Assembly: GCF_014695575.1 (NCBI RefSeq)
Contig: NZ_JACJOO010000087.1
Span: 124,001-188,000 of the forward strand
Direction of reading: 5' to 3'
DNA from: Leptolyngbya sp. FACHB-8
GTDB lineage: Bacteria; Cyanobacteriota; Cyanobacteriia; Elainellales; Elainellaceae
DNA: 64,000 bases
Positions 32,697-42,195 of this stretch are shown here, one piece after another. Numbering within the stretch: the first letter of the stretch is position 1; every line of letters begins with the position of its first letter. The notes under the pieces were generated by a model. It made no database searches and was not told where the DNA came from. It saw nothing but the letters and a program-made list of their open reading frames with translations. Made by a program: the position numbers and the translations under genes.

Positions 32697-35123
32697 ATGG
32701 TAGCTACTCCTGAGAGACCTACTCTTACTGGAAATCCTCTTTCTGAGGAAGAATTGCGCAAGACCCATGCCTACTGGCGAGCCTGCAATTACCTGGCCCT
32801 GGGCATGATCTATCTGAAAGGTAACCCGTTGCTGCGGGAGCCGTTGAAGGCTGAGCATGTGAAGAAGCGGTTGTTGGGACACTGGGGATCGAGCCCAGGC
32901 CTCAGCTTTATCTATGTCCATGCCAATCGCTTGATCAAAAAGTATGACCAGAACATGGTCTATGTGGCTGGTCCGGGGCACGGTGCTCCTGGATTTCTAG
33001 CTCCGGTTTATATGGAAGGCTCCTACTCGGAGATTTACCCGGATAAGAGCGAAGATATTGAAGGCATGTACAAGTTCTTCAAACAGTTCTCGTTCCCCGG
33101 TGGAATTGGAAGCCATGCTACTCCTGAAACTCCGGGCTCAATTCACGAAGGGGGGGAACTGGGGTACAGCCTCTCCCATTCCTATGGGATTGCGCTTGAT
33201 AACCCCGATCTCATTGTTCTGGGGGTTGTTGGAGATGGGGAAGCCGAAACGGGGCCGCTAGCAACCTCCTGGCATTCCAACAAGTTTATTAACCCAGCTC
33301 GGGATGGGGCTGTATTGCCGATCCTGCACTTAAACGGTTACAAGATTGCGAACCCCACGATCCTGGCGCGAATTAGCCATGATGAACTGGAGAGCTTGTT
33401 CCGGGGCTATGGCTACAAGCCTTATTTTGTAGAAGGTTCAGATCCGCAATACATGCACCAGGCAATGGCTGCGGCGATGGAATCGGCGGTGCAGGATATT
33501 CATGCTATTTGGCGTGAGGCTCGTTCTGAAGGGGTAACGCGTCGTCCTGAGTGGCCGATGATTATTCTGCGATCGCCCAAGGGCTGGACGGCTCCTGCTG
33601 AAATTGATGGACGGAAAGTGGAAGGGTTCTGGCGATCGCACCAGGTGCCCATGGCGGATCTGCAAACCAACCCGGCCCATGTGCAGGTATTGGAACAATG
33701 GTTACGCAGTTACGGACCGGAGGAACTGTTTGACCAGAACGGGACACTCATTCCGGAATTGAAGGATTTGGCTCCCGTAGGTCATCGCCGCATGGGCTCC
33801 AACCCCATTACCAATGGCGGCCTGGTGCGCAAAGAGCTACGAATGCCGAACTTCCGTGACTATGCCGTGGATGTGCCGAGCCCTGGCACCGTCGAGGCGG
33901 AGAATACAAAGCCTCTGGGGATCTTCCTGCGTGACATCATGAAGAACAACCCCACTAATTTCCGGATGATGGGGCCGGATGAAACGGCGTCGAATCGCCT
34001 GACAGCACCCTATGAGGTGACGAAGAAGACGTGGATGGCGGAGATGCTGCCGGAAGATTTGGATGGCAGTGAGCTAGCTCAAGATGGCCGCGTGATGGAG
34101 ATGTTGAGTGAGCATACCCTGGTGGGGTGGCTGGAAGGCTATCTGCTGTCAGGACGGCATGGCTTCTTCCATACCTACGAGGCGTTTGCCCATGTAATTA
34201 GTTCAATGTTCAACCAGCATGCGAAGTGGTTGGATATTTGCAAGCACCATGTGCCCTGGCGAGCTCCGGTGTCATCGTGGAACGTGTTGTTGTCGTCGAC
34301 GGTGTGGCGGCAGGATCACAACGGTTTCTCGCACCAGGATCCAGGTTTTGTGGATGTGGTGACGAATAAGGATCCCAGTGTGGTGCGGATCTATTTCCCG
34401 CCGGATGCGAACTGCTTGCTGTCGGTTGCTGATCACTGTTTCCGCAGTACCAATTACACAAATGTGATCGTGTCGGATAAGCAGAAGCACATGCAGTACC
34501 TCGATATTGAGCAGGCAATCAAGCACTGCACGAAGGGTGTGGGTATATGGGACTGGGCCTGCAATGATGATTGTGGAACTGAGCCTGATGAACCTGAGGT
34601 AGTAATGGCTTGCTGCGGAGATGTGCCGACTCGTGAGTCTCTTGCTGCGACAGGAATTTTGCGGGACGAGTTTCCTTACTTGAAGGTGCGATTTATTAAT
34701 GTGGTGGATTTGCTCACGTTGATGCCACAGGAGGAGCATCCGCACGGAATGTCGGAGCGGGAGTTTGATGCGTTGTTTACGCCGGATAAGCCGGTTATCT
34801 TTAACTTCCACGGGTACCCCTGGTTAATCCACAAGCTGACGTATCGGCGCACAAATCAGGATCGAATTCATGTGCGCGGTTATAAGGAGAAGGGGAATAT
34901 CAACACGCCGTTGGAGTTGGCGATTCGGAATAATGTCGATCGCTTTAGCCTGGTGATTGATGTGATCGATCGGGTGCCGAGTCTGGGATCGCGGGCGGCC
35001 CATGTGCGGGAACGCATGAAGAATGAGATCATCGATAACCTGAACTACGCCCATGAGTATGGGGCAGATAAGGATGAGATCACGCATTGGACGTGGCCGC
35101 ATGGCTCGTCGGCTTGCCCATAG
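32697..35123 (+). CDS. xfp: Phosphoketolase
   Basis: This thiamine-diphosphate enzyme splits xylulose-5-phosphate and/or fructose-6-phosphate to acetyl-phosphate plus glyceraldehyde-3-phosphate or erythrose-4-phosphate. Motifs: [39 protein letters not shown], the ThDP-binding [19 protein letters not shown], and the C-terminal WTWPHG. At 808 residues from ATG 32697 the length is normal; the frame's TTG-initiated extension to 32637 is not supported by a Shine-Dalgarno. In cyanobacteria the enzyme feeds acetyl-CoA and fermentation and bypasses decarboxylation by pyruvate dehydrogenase. The D-lactate dehydrogenase downstream supports a fermentative or overflow context. Followed by a 14-bp hairpin and a dispersed repeat. 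Confidence 0.96.
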   Translation: MVATPERPTLTGNPLSEEELRKTHAYWRACNYLALGMIYLKGNPLLREPLKAEHVKKRLLGHWGSSPGLSFIYVHANRLIKKYDQNMVYVAGPGHGAPGFLAPVYMEGSYSEIYPDKSEDIEGMYKFFKQFSFPGGIGSHATPETPGSIHEGGELGYSLSHSYGIALDNPDLIVLGVVGDGEAETGPLATSWHSNKFINPARDGAVLPILHLNGYKIANPTILARISHDELESLFRGYGYKPYFVEGSDPQYMHQAMAAAMESAVQDIHAIWREARSEGVTRRPEWPMIILRSPKGWTAPAEIDGRKVEGFWRSHQVPMADLQTNPAHVQVLEQWLRSYGPEELFDQNGTLIPELKDLAPVGHRRMGSNPITNGGLVRKELRMPNFRDYAVDVPSPGTVEAENTKPLGIFLRDIMKNNPTNFRMMGPDETASNRLTAPYEVTKKTWMAEMLPEDLDGSELAQDGRVMEMLSEHTLVGWLEGYLLSGRHGFFHTYEAFAHVISSMFNQHAKWLDICKHHVPWRAPVSSWNVLLSSTVWRQDHNGFSHQDPGFVDVVTNKDPSVVRIYFPPDANCLLSVADHCFRSTNYTNVIVSDKQKHMQYLDIEQAIKHCTKGVGIWDWACNDDCGTEPDEPEVVMACCGDVPTRESLAATGILRDEFPYLKVRFINVVDLLTLMPQEEHPHGMSEREFDALFTPDKPVIFNFHGYPWLIHKLTYRRTNQDRIHVRGYKEKGNINTPLELAIRNNVDRFSLVIDVIDRVPSLGSRAAHVRERMKNEIIDNLNYAHEYGADKDEITHWTWPHGSSACP

Positions 35124-35133
35124 GGTGGGTTTA

Positions 35134-35165
35134 GGCACCCGGTGTTTCTAAAAACACCGGGTGCC
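35134..35165. terminator. Hairpin after phosphoketolase
   Basis: A 14-bp perfect stem with a CTAA loop lies 10 bp after the stop codon. No T-tract follows on the + strand, so termination is likely but not certain. Confidence 0.55.
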
Positions 35166-35198
35166 TGGAGTTTAGATAAGGGTTTTTTGATGCCCTGC

Positions 35199-35345
35199 TT
35201 GGGGGTGCGTCGCCCCTCACCCCCCTGACTAGGGGACGGGGTGACCCTCCCCTAGATCCCTTAGGTAAAAGGGGTTCTGCATGGGATGCGTTAGACCGCT
35301 TCGCATCGGTGGGGTTTTTGATCAGGTTTGGGTGGGGTAGGTGGG
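35199..35345 (-). repeat. Dispersed repeat Z, copy 1
   Basis: On the minus strand it reads ACCCCACCGATGCGAAGCGG, then a C/G-run-rich middle, then GGGGCGACG. It is alignable over about 130 bp with 46718-46850 and, more distantly, 49612-49745. Confidence 0.8.
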
Positions 35346-35598
35346 TGGCGATGATGGGGTGCCGTCTGGAAATGATGCATGGCAGAGGCACGCTAATTTC
35401 CGGAGAGGTGGCAATTTTGATGTAGGGGTGGGTTTAGCAGAGGTTCTTGGGTCACAGCAGCTATCTTTTGGCAAAACCCGCCCTTTTAGCCCGCCCTTTT
35501 AGATTTAGGCAGTAACAACAAAATTCCTACAAAGCGCTCTGTAGGATGCTTTTAGAAAGTGTTTAGAGATCTATTTACTTATACTTGGAGGTATTTTT

Positions 35599-36630
35599 AT
35601 GCGGGTCGCGTTCTTTAGTACTAAGCGGTACGATCGCATCTCTTTTGAATCTGCAAATACTAACCTCGGCCATGAGTTCACCTTTTTTGAACCCCGTTTA
35701 ACGAGCCAAACCGCTGCACTGGCGGCAGGCTTTCCCTGTGTCTGTGTCTTTATTAATGATGTGTTGGATGCCGAGGTGCTACGCATTCTGGCAGCGAATG
35801 GGACAAAGTTGATTGCGCTGCGGTCGGCGGGTTTTAATCACGTTGACCTGGAGGTAGCGGGGGAGTTGGGGCTTCATGTGGTGCGGGTACCGGCCTATTC
35901 ACCCTATGCGGTGGCGGAACATGCCGCAGGCTTGGTGCTAATGCTGAACCGTAAGCTGTATCGGGCTTATAACCGGGTGCGAGAGGATAATTTTTCACTG
36001 GATGGGTTATTAGGATTTGATTTGAATGGCAGCACCGTTGGGGTGATTGGTACGGGCAAAATTGGTCAGATTTTTGCTCGCATTATGCATGGGTTTGGTT
36101 GCCATTTGCTGGGCTATGATGCCTATCCTACAGACGCATTTAGTTCAATTGGAGATGCCCGGTATGTAGATCTGCCGGAGTTACTGGCAAATTCAGATAT
36201 CATTTCTCTGCATTGTCCACTGTTGCCGTCTACGCATCACATCATTCGGGCGGAGACGATCGCCCAAATGAAGCCAGGTATGATGCTGATCAACACGAGT
36301 CGGGGAGCGCTGGTCAACACGCGGGATGTGATTGATGGGATTAAGTCGGGGCAAATTGGCTACCTGGGTACCGATGTGTACGAGGAGGAAGCTGAATTAT
36401 TTTTTGAAGATTTGTCCGATACAGTTATCAAGGATGATACTTTCCAGTTGTTGCAGTCCTATTCCAATGTGGTGATTACGGCCCACCAGGCCTTTTTTAC
36501 CCGGAATGCGGTGGAGGCGATCGCCAATACCACTCTGCAAAATGTCACCGATATCGAACAGGGTCGCTCCTGTGCGAATGAGGTGAAGGCTGAGATGATC
36601 CCGGTTCCCATTTCAGCTTCCAAAGGGTAA
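35599..36630 (+). CDS. ddh: D-lactate dehydrogenase (2-hydroxyacid dehydrogenase family)
   Basis: The 343-residue protein carries the Rossmann motif [14 protein letters not shown] and the catalytic Arg ([11 protein letters not shown]), Glu (LGTDVYEEE) and His (TAHQAFFT) of D-2-hydroxyacid dehydrogenases, plus the N-terminal [10 protein letters not shown] typical of D-LDH. It reduces pyruvate to D-lactate with NAD(P)H. TTGGAGG lies about 7 bp before ATG 35599. Only 43 bp separate it from the large PstS-like/pseudo-phosphorylase gene downstream, so the genes from here through pgi may form one transcript. A role in dark fermentation fits the neighbouring phosphoketolase and glycogen genes. Confidence 0.92.
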   Translation: MRVAFFSTKRYDRISFESANTNLGHEFTFFEPRLTSQTAALAAGFPCVCVFINDVLDAEVLRILAANGTKLIALRSAGFNHVDLEVAGELGLHVVRVPAYSPYAVAEHAAGLVLMLNRKLYRAYNRVREDNFSLDGLLGFDLNGSTVGVIGTGKIGQIFARIMHGFGCHLLGYDAYPTDAFSSIGDARYVDLPELLANSDIISLHCPLLPSTHHIIRAETIAQMKPGMMLINTSRGALVNTRDVIDGIKSGQIGYLGTDVYEEEAELFFEDLSDTVIKDDTFQLLQSYSNVVITAHQAFFTRNAVEAIANTTLQNVTDIEQGRSCANEVKAEMIPVPISASKG

Positions 36631-36673
36631 GGGTCTACAACGTTATCTTTAATCTCCTCGACGGGTACGTGTC

Positions 36674-39600
36674 ATGCTTTCATTGCCCCCTCTTCTGCTT
36701 GTCCTGCTGGCGCTTTTGCTCGCAGGAATTGTGGCGATCGCCCCCTTTTCCCCTGCTGCTGCTCAGGAAGAGCTCGCTGAACCGCCTACAGTGATTTTCC
36801 CGATGCCCTCGGCGGTGACGAATAGCACCACTGTGCGCATCGGCGGTTCGCCTCTGATGGCTCCTATCAATAAATCCTTAAAGCGCCAGTTTGAGGAGCA
36901 GTTTCCTGGCACGGAAGTGCAGATAGAGGACGGCCCCGACACAAGTACGGCCCTGCAGGCTGTACTCAATGGCGACCTGGATCTGGCGGCCATTAGTCGC
37001 CCGCTGACGGCTGAGGAGAAGGCTCAGGGGTTGCGCGTGATCCCGGTGAGCCAGGATAAAGTTGCCATTCTGATCAGCCAGGACAACCCTTTTAACGGCA
37101 GCCTGACCCTGGAGCAACTGGCCCAGGTTTTTCGGGGTGAGATTACAGATTGGGCGGAACTGGGCCGAGAACCGGGGTTGATTCGCATTGTGGATCGTCC
37201 TCCCATTAGCGAGACCCGTCTTGCTCTGGAGCGCTACAAGCTGTTTCCGGAGGGTGAGCTGCCCATAACTCTTAACCGGGTGCAGCTTGAACAAGATGAC
37301 ACTCAGGAGATGATCCGGGAGTTGGGGCGGAATGACATTGGCTATGCGATCGCCAATCAGGTTCGCAACCAACCCGCCGTTAAACCCATCAAAATTGCCA
37401 TTCTGCAAACGACGCTTCCGGGCGATGCCCTTTACCCCTACTCTCAAGTGCGGGGCTATGCCTATCGCGATGAGACCGATTCCAATGTGAAGTCGTTCCT
37501 GGGCTTCACCTCGACAGATGTGGGGCGAGATGCGATCGCCACGGCCCGTAAAGAAGAGGCCCGTGTGGCAACCCGTCCGGTGGTTGCTCCGGTAGCGGAA
37601 GCTCCTAACGAAGACGTAGCCACGCTTCCCCCGAGCGAACCGGCACCCGGCTTTTCTTTAGAAAAGGTTCCCGTGTGGGTCTGGTTCCTGGTTCCCGTTT
37701 TTCCACTCTTCCTTTTCCTGGCAGGTCTGTTACGGAGGCGGCCCCGTCGCACGCCCCAGCGGCCTCCAATAACCCGAAGAGCGGCCCAGGAGCGCACCCC
37801 TGTAGCAACCCCCGTTGAAGACGACGACATTCTGGACAACTGGGAAGAAGACGAGGCTCCTGCTACGGCTGAGGCTGTAGTGGATGAGGATTTAGAAGAC
37901 TGGGAAGAAGCCCAAATGGAGCCTTCGACCTCGGTTGAGGCTGCCGTAGATGAGGATTGGGAAAATTGGGAGGAATCCGAGGTTTTGGAACCTTCGGTTA
38001 CGGTTGAGGCTGCCGTGGATGAGGGTTCAGGCGGTCGGGAGGATGAAGAAGCTCCGGAACCTGTTGTCGTGCTGGAAGATATGCCGGCGGCCCCAGGTTT
38101 ATCTGTAACGTCAGAAACTCCATCGGTAGCAGAGGTAATGGGAGCTATTCCGGGCCTTTTCTCGCAGGGGATGGAGCTGTTTGAGGGCGATCGCTTTGAA
38201 GAAGCCCTGCCCTATTTCCAGCAAATCACTGAGCAGCAGCCCGATCGATCTGATGCCTGGGTGCTTCAGGGTCAAATTCTCCTGGCCCTGGAGCGGCTAC
38301 CCGAAGCTCTCGATGCCTTTGAGCAAAGCCTGGGGTTAGATCTGTCTCTGGAAGCTGCCTGGATTGGCAAGGGAGATGTCCTGACGCGCCTGGGTCGGAC
38401 TGAAGAAGCTCAGGCCAGTTATCAGCAAGCTGCAGAATTGGAAGCCGTACTGACGGAACCCAGCGAAGGGGAAGCTGTGGAGGCGATCGCCCCAACTCCC
38501 GAAGCTCCAGCTTCGCCTGTTCTCCACGACGCGATTGAAACAGCCGAACCCGCGTTGGCTCCCTCTGCTAAGGTGACAGAATTACTGACCGAAGAACCAT
38601 CCCCAAGCACTGAATCATTAACAGAACCAGTGGATGGCGTCTCAGAGCCAGCCATTCCTGAAGCGGTTGTTGAAGAACTCGTATCGACAATTGAATCAAC
38701 GACGGTCGAGGAATCATTGCCGACCCCCGACCCCATCGTGGTGGAGGCGAGCCAGCCTGAGGGGACGCCCATGATTTCGGAGCCTATGGCTGCCCCGAAA
38801 ATTCCTGAACCTGTAGTTGAGGAGCCTGCTGCTGAGCCTGTAACCCTTTTACCGGTTGATTCAGAAGTGATCGCGGCGTCTGAAATCCCAGAGTCTGGGG
38901 TTGAAGAAGCAACTCCTGAAGCGGTTGTCGAAGAACTGGTATCGACGATTGAGTCAACGACGGTCGAAGAACCATTGCCGATCCCTGAACCCATTGTGGT
39001 AGAGGCGAGCCAACCAGAAGGGACGCCCATTATTTCGGAGCCCATGGCTGCCCCAGAAATTCCTGAACCTGTGGTCGAGGAGCCTGCTGCTGAGCCTGTA
39101 ACCCTTTTACCCATTGATTCAGAAGTGATCGCGGCGTCTGAGATCTCAGAGCCTGGGGTTGAAGAAGCCGTTCCTGTGTGGGCGGCTGAAGCGATCGCCC
39201 CAGTTGCCCCAGCACCCCTAGAAGCAACCACGCTGCCCTCGCCAATCACAGCCGATGCGCTCAAACAGGCATTTCAGGAGCGGTTAAGAACCTATGGCAA
39301 AACCGTTCAGGGGGCTACTCCCAATGAGGCGTACCTGGCTCTGGCATCGGTTCTTTGCGATCACTTGCTAGAGCGCCGTACCCCTGAGGCTACGTTAATA
39401 GCGACCGATGGACGGCTGATTGCTCAACTCTCGGCAGAATACTTGCCCGGTCCTCATTTAAGAAATGCTCTCGTTAGTCTGGAATGTCTGGAAACCACCG
39501 AGCACGTTCTGGAAGACCTGGGGCTGCATCTAACCTCCCTGCTGCAACAGGAAGAAGAACCTGGCTTGGGGCGTGGCAACTTGGGACGGCTGATGATGGA

Positions 39601-41629
39601 TTACCTGGATTCTCTGGCAACTCAGGACGTTCCTGCCATTGGTTATGGCCTGCGCTACGAGTACGGCATTTTTGACCAGGAAATCCGGGATGGTTGGCAG
39701 GTTGAGGTGCCGGACAACTGGCTGCTATACGGCAACCCCTGGGAGGTGGAGCGGGGCGATCGCACCCTTACCATCCAATTCGGGGGCTACACCCAGTCCT
39801 ACACCGATGAACAGGGCCGTTATCGCGTCCGTTGGGTGGCCGCTCAGACGGTACAGGCCCAATGCTTCGATACGCCTGTTCCTGGTTATGCGACCGATAC
39901 CGTAAACCTGCTGCGTCTATGGCGAGCCAACACCGACGATAGCCTCTGCAAAGTTCTCTATCCTGTGAATGGAGAGGATCATGGTGCAAATTTGCGCTTG
40001 CGGCAGCAGTTCTTCCTGGTGTCCTGTGCAGTGCAGGATTTGCTGCGGATGCATCAGGAGAGCGGCCAACCCTGGGATGCATTACCCGATCGCCTTGCAC
40101 TTCATTTGAACGACACCGATACGTTGCTGGCGATTGCTGAACTGATGCGCCTCCTGGTGGACGTGCATGAGCTGGAGTGGGAGGCTGCCTGGGATCTCAC
40201 TCAACGTACCCTGACCTACAGCAACCACAGCCTCTTGCCCGAAGCTCTGGATGATTTCTGGTCGGTGGCGTTGTTTGAGGCGGAGTTACCCCGGCACTTG
40301 CAAATTATTTATGAGATCAATGCACGCTTTCTGGATGGGCTGCGATCGCAATTCTTCGATAATGCAAAAATTCAGCGCATGTCTTTGATTGGGGATGGGG
40401 CTGAACAACGGATTCGTCTCACTAATTTGGCCTGTATCGGTACGCATGCCGTCAATGGCGTCTCTCGTTTCCACACCCAGTTGTTAGAGCAACGGATCCT
40501 ACCAGATTTTTACAGTTACACCCCCGATCGCTTCCACACCATCACCAATGGCATGAGTCAACGGCGATTTTTGGCCGTAACCAACCCGCTGCTTGCGGAG
40601 CTGATTACGCGGGCGATCGGTCAGGATTGGTTGCGCAACCCTGAAGCATTGAGCCAGTTGGAGCCTCTGGCCAATGACGATGCTTTTTGTGCCCAGTGGC
40701 AACAGGTGAAACGAACCGGTAAGGAGAACCTGGCCGGTTGGATTCAGGAGCGTCTGGGACAGACCGTGAATCCAGATACTCTGTTTGATGGGCAGGCTAC
40801 GGTGATTCACGAATATAAGCGGCAACATCTGAATGTGCTGCATATCCTGACCCTCTACCATCGGCTCAAGACGGACCCTAATTTAGACATTCTGCCGCGC
40901 ACATTCCTGTTCAGTGGAAAAGCTTCCCCGGACTACACCATTGCCAAGTTGATGATCAAACTGATCACCACCGTGGCCGAGCGGATCAATACAGATCCAG
41001 ATGTAGCGGGACGGCTAACAGTACTATTCCTGCCCGACTTTACCCAAAAACTGGTTGAGGTCATTTATCCAGCGCTGGATCTATCCGAGCATCTCTCCCT
41101 GGCGGGAACAGAAGCGGCAGATACGGCCAACATGGCAGCGGTTCTTAATGGGGCATTGCTTATTGGTACCCCCGACGGCTCCAACCTGGAGCTTCAGGAG
41201 ATCCTGGGAGAAGGCAGTTTCTTCCCATTCGGTCTAACGGAGCCGGAAGCCCAGATGTTACAGGAGGAGGGCTATCGACCCTGGGAGATTTATGAGCGCA
41301 ATACCGAACTGAAAGCCGCAATTGATGCCTTTGTAGATGGCTCGCTAACGCCCTCTGATCCGCAACTATTCCGCCCTCTGGTAAGTCAGCTCCTGTCTCA
41401 AGATCCCTATCGGGTACTGGCAGACTACACCGCCTATACCGCTGCTCAAGAGCAGGTTGGCGATCTCTACCGCCAGCCCCTGACCTGGACTCGCCAATCG
41501 ATTCGAGCCGTGGCACGGATGGGTCGCTTCTCCAGCGATCGCGCCATCCAAACTTACCAACAAACCCTGTGGCAGGTGCAGCCTCGGGGCGATCGCCTGC
41601 ACCTGCTTACCTCCCCCCCTTATGGCTGA
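36674..41629 (+). CDS. PstS-like domain / membrane / TPR / inactive glycogen phosphorylase fusion
   Basis: Domains of the 1651-aa product: signal or anchor (1-31); PstS-like type 2 periplasmic-binding domain (~45-300; GSPLMAPINKSLKRQF, DLDLAAISRPL, VFRGEITDWAELG); transmembrane helix (~332-350) followed by Arg; three acidic D-x(4)-WEE repeats (~384-455); two to three TPRs (~491-592); an 86-residue Glu/Pro/Val repeat in two copies (~662-833); and a glycogen phosphorylase domain (~860-1651). The last aligns end to end with the intact GlgP at 47067, but the PLP lysine of NMKF is Ala1488 (NMAA) and GTGN is DTAN, NDTHPS is NDTDTL, NGGLGRL is RGNLGRL. It should bind rather than degrade glucan. Topology places the PstS part outside and the rest in the cytoplasm. 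A role in sensing phosphate or another ligand and glucan is inferred. The frame continues past its TGA (see next entry). Confidence 0.85.
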   Translation: MLSLPPLLLVLLALLLAGIVAIAPFSPAAAQEELAEPPTVIFPMPSAVTNSTTVRIGGSPLMAPINKSLKRQFEEQFPGTEVQIEDGPDTSTALQAVLNGDLDLAAISRPLTAEEKAQGLRVIPVSQDKVAILISQDNPFNGSLTLEQLAQVFRGEITDWAELGREPGLIRIVDRPPISETRLALERYKLFPEGELPITLNRVQLEQDDTQEMIRELGRNDIGYAIANQVRNQPAVKPIKIAILQTTLPGDALYPYSQVRGYAYRDETDSNVKSFLGFTSTDVGRDAIATARKEEARVATRPVVAPVAEAPNEDVATLPPSEPAPGFSLEKVPVWVWFLVPVFPLFLFLAGLLRRRPRRTPQRPPITRRAAQERTPVATPVEDDDILDNWEEDEAPATAEAVVDEDLEDWEEAQMEPSTSVEAAVDEDWENWEESEVLEPSVTVEAAVDEGSGGREDEEAPEPVVVLEDMPAAPGLSVTSETPSVAEVMGAIPGLFSQGMELFEGDRFEEALPYFQQITEQQPDRSDAWVLQGQILLALERLPEALDAFEQSLGLDLSLEAAWIGKGDVLTRLGRTEEAQASYQQAAELEAVLTEPSEGEAVEAIAPTPEAPASPVLHDAIETAEPALAPSAKVTELLTEEPSPSTESLTEPVDGVSEPAIPEAVVEELVSTIESTTVEESLPTPDPIVVEASQPEGTPMISEPMAAPKIPEPVVEEPAAEPVTLLPVDSEVIAASEIPESGVEEATPEAVVEELVSTIESTTVEEPLPIPEPIVVEASQPEGTPIISEPMAAPEIPEPVVEEPAAEPVTLLPIDSEVIAASEISEPGVEEAVPVWAAEAIAPVAPAPLEATTLPSPITADALKQAFQERLRTYGKTVQGATPNEAYLALASVLCDHLLERRTPEATLIATDGRLIAQLSAEYLPGPHLRNALVSLECLETTEHVLEDLGLHLTSLLQQEEEPGLGRGNLGRLMMDYLDSLATQDVPAIGYGLRYEYGIFDQEIRDGWQVEVPDNWLLYGNPWEVERGDRTLTIQFGGYTQSYTDEQGRYRVRWVAAQTVQAQCFDTPVPGYATDTVNLLRLWRANTDDSLCKVLYPVNGEDHGANLRLRQQFFLVSCAVQDLLRMHQESGQPWDALPDRLALHLNDTDTLLAIAELMRLLVDVHELEWEAAWDLTQRTLTYSNHSLLPEALDDFWSVALFEAELPRHLQIIYEINARFLDGLRSQFFDNAKIQRMSLIGDGAEQRIRLTNLACIGTHAVNGVSRFHTQLLEQRILPDFYSYTPDRFHTITNGMSQRRFLAVTNPLLAELITRAIGQDWLRNPEALSQLEPLANDDAFCAQWQQVKRTGKENLAGWIQERLGQTVNPDTLFDGQATVIHEYKRQHLNVLHILTLYHRLKTDPNLDILPRTFLFSGKASPDYTIAKLMIKLITTVAERINTDPDVAGRLTVLFLPDFTQKLVEVIYPALDLSEHLSLAGTEAADTANMAAVLNGALLIGTPDGSNLELQEILGEGSFFPFGLTEPEAQMLQEEGYRPWEIYERNTELKAAIDAFVDGSLTPSDPQLFRPLVSQLLSQDPYRVLADYTAYTAAQEQVGDLYRQPLTWTRQSIRAVARMGRFSSDRAIQTYQQTLWQVQPRGDRLHLLTSPPYG
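38657..39172 (+). repeat. 258-bp direct tandem duplication inside the fusion gene
   Basis: Two adjacent 258-bp units (38657-38914 and 38915-39172), highly similar in nucleotides, encode 86-residue Glu/Pro-rich copies starting PEAVVEELVSTIESTT. The repeat preserves frame and lies in the linker before the phosphorylase domain. Confidence 0.9.
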
Positions 41630-42106
41630 CTGGCAGAACCCCCCGCCCCCAAGGCACAACCGGCAGACGTTGCTGATACTCCCCTGCCCCTGCTCGAACC
41701 CCTTCCAGTAGAACCAACCCCGGCTTCTCCACCCTCTACACGCCTGACGATTAACAGTCAACAAAACTGCTACGTTCTAGAACCTGACCTGATGCAGCAG
41801 TTAGAACAAACTGCTGTATCCAAAAACCTATCTTCGGGCCGTTACCAAATCCGCATTCATGGTGGAGGGTTTGGGTATCGGGCTGGGGAAGCAAGCGAAC
41901 CCATCGTGATGCTCTGGATCTATGGGGGGCGCTTTGTGAATCAGGATACGGGGGTTGAAGTGGAGGCTACCTGGGTTACCCTCAACGGCTATGACGATAC
42001 ACTTACCCTGGAGGTTCTGGAATCTATTACTGTCGCGGCCTTTTTCTTTGATGTTCATCGGGAGGATAATGAGGGCGAACTGACATTGGCCTTCACCCGG
42101 CTGTAG
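41630..42106 (+). pseudogene. In-frame continuation of the preceding gene beyond one TGA: shared C-terminal domain
   Basis: The TGA at 41627-41629 is followed, in the same frame and without another stop, by 158 codons to TAG 42106. After a Pro/Ala linker this part encodes a domain (LMQQLEQTAVSKNLSSGRYQ, VMLWIYGGRFVNQ, TWVTLNGYDDTLTLEVLE, DNEGELTLAFT) that is homologous to the C-terminus of the next gene. Without the TGA the gene would run 36674-42106 (about 1810 residues). It is therefore a nonsense-split gene, a readthrough product or a sequencing error. A start at ATG 41792 without a Shine-Dalgarno would give only the isolated domain. The domain's function is unknown; the pattern suggests a beta-sandwich. 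Confidence 0.8.
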
Positions 42107-42195
42107 CGGTCTGTCAAGAATATTGGGTGGTCTTCGATCTACATGTTCTGAGAAGTTTGAGAAGGCGTTAGTCTTACCTGGGCACCCCTCGCGCT

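Larger units (their letters stand above)
35124..35598. other. Gap between phosphoketolase and D-LDH genes
   Basis: The gap contains the 35134-35165 hairpin (14-bp perfect stem GGCACCCGGTGTTT) right after the phosphoketolase stop, a minus-oriented copy of dispersed repeat Z (about 35199-35345), and gene-free sequence before the D-LDH Shine-Dalgarno. Confidence 0.7.
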
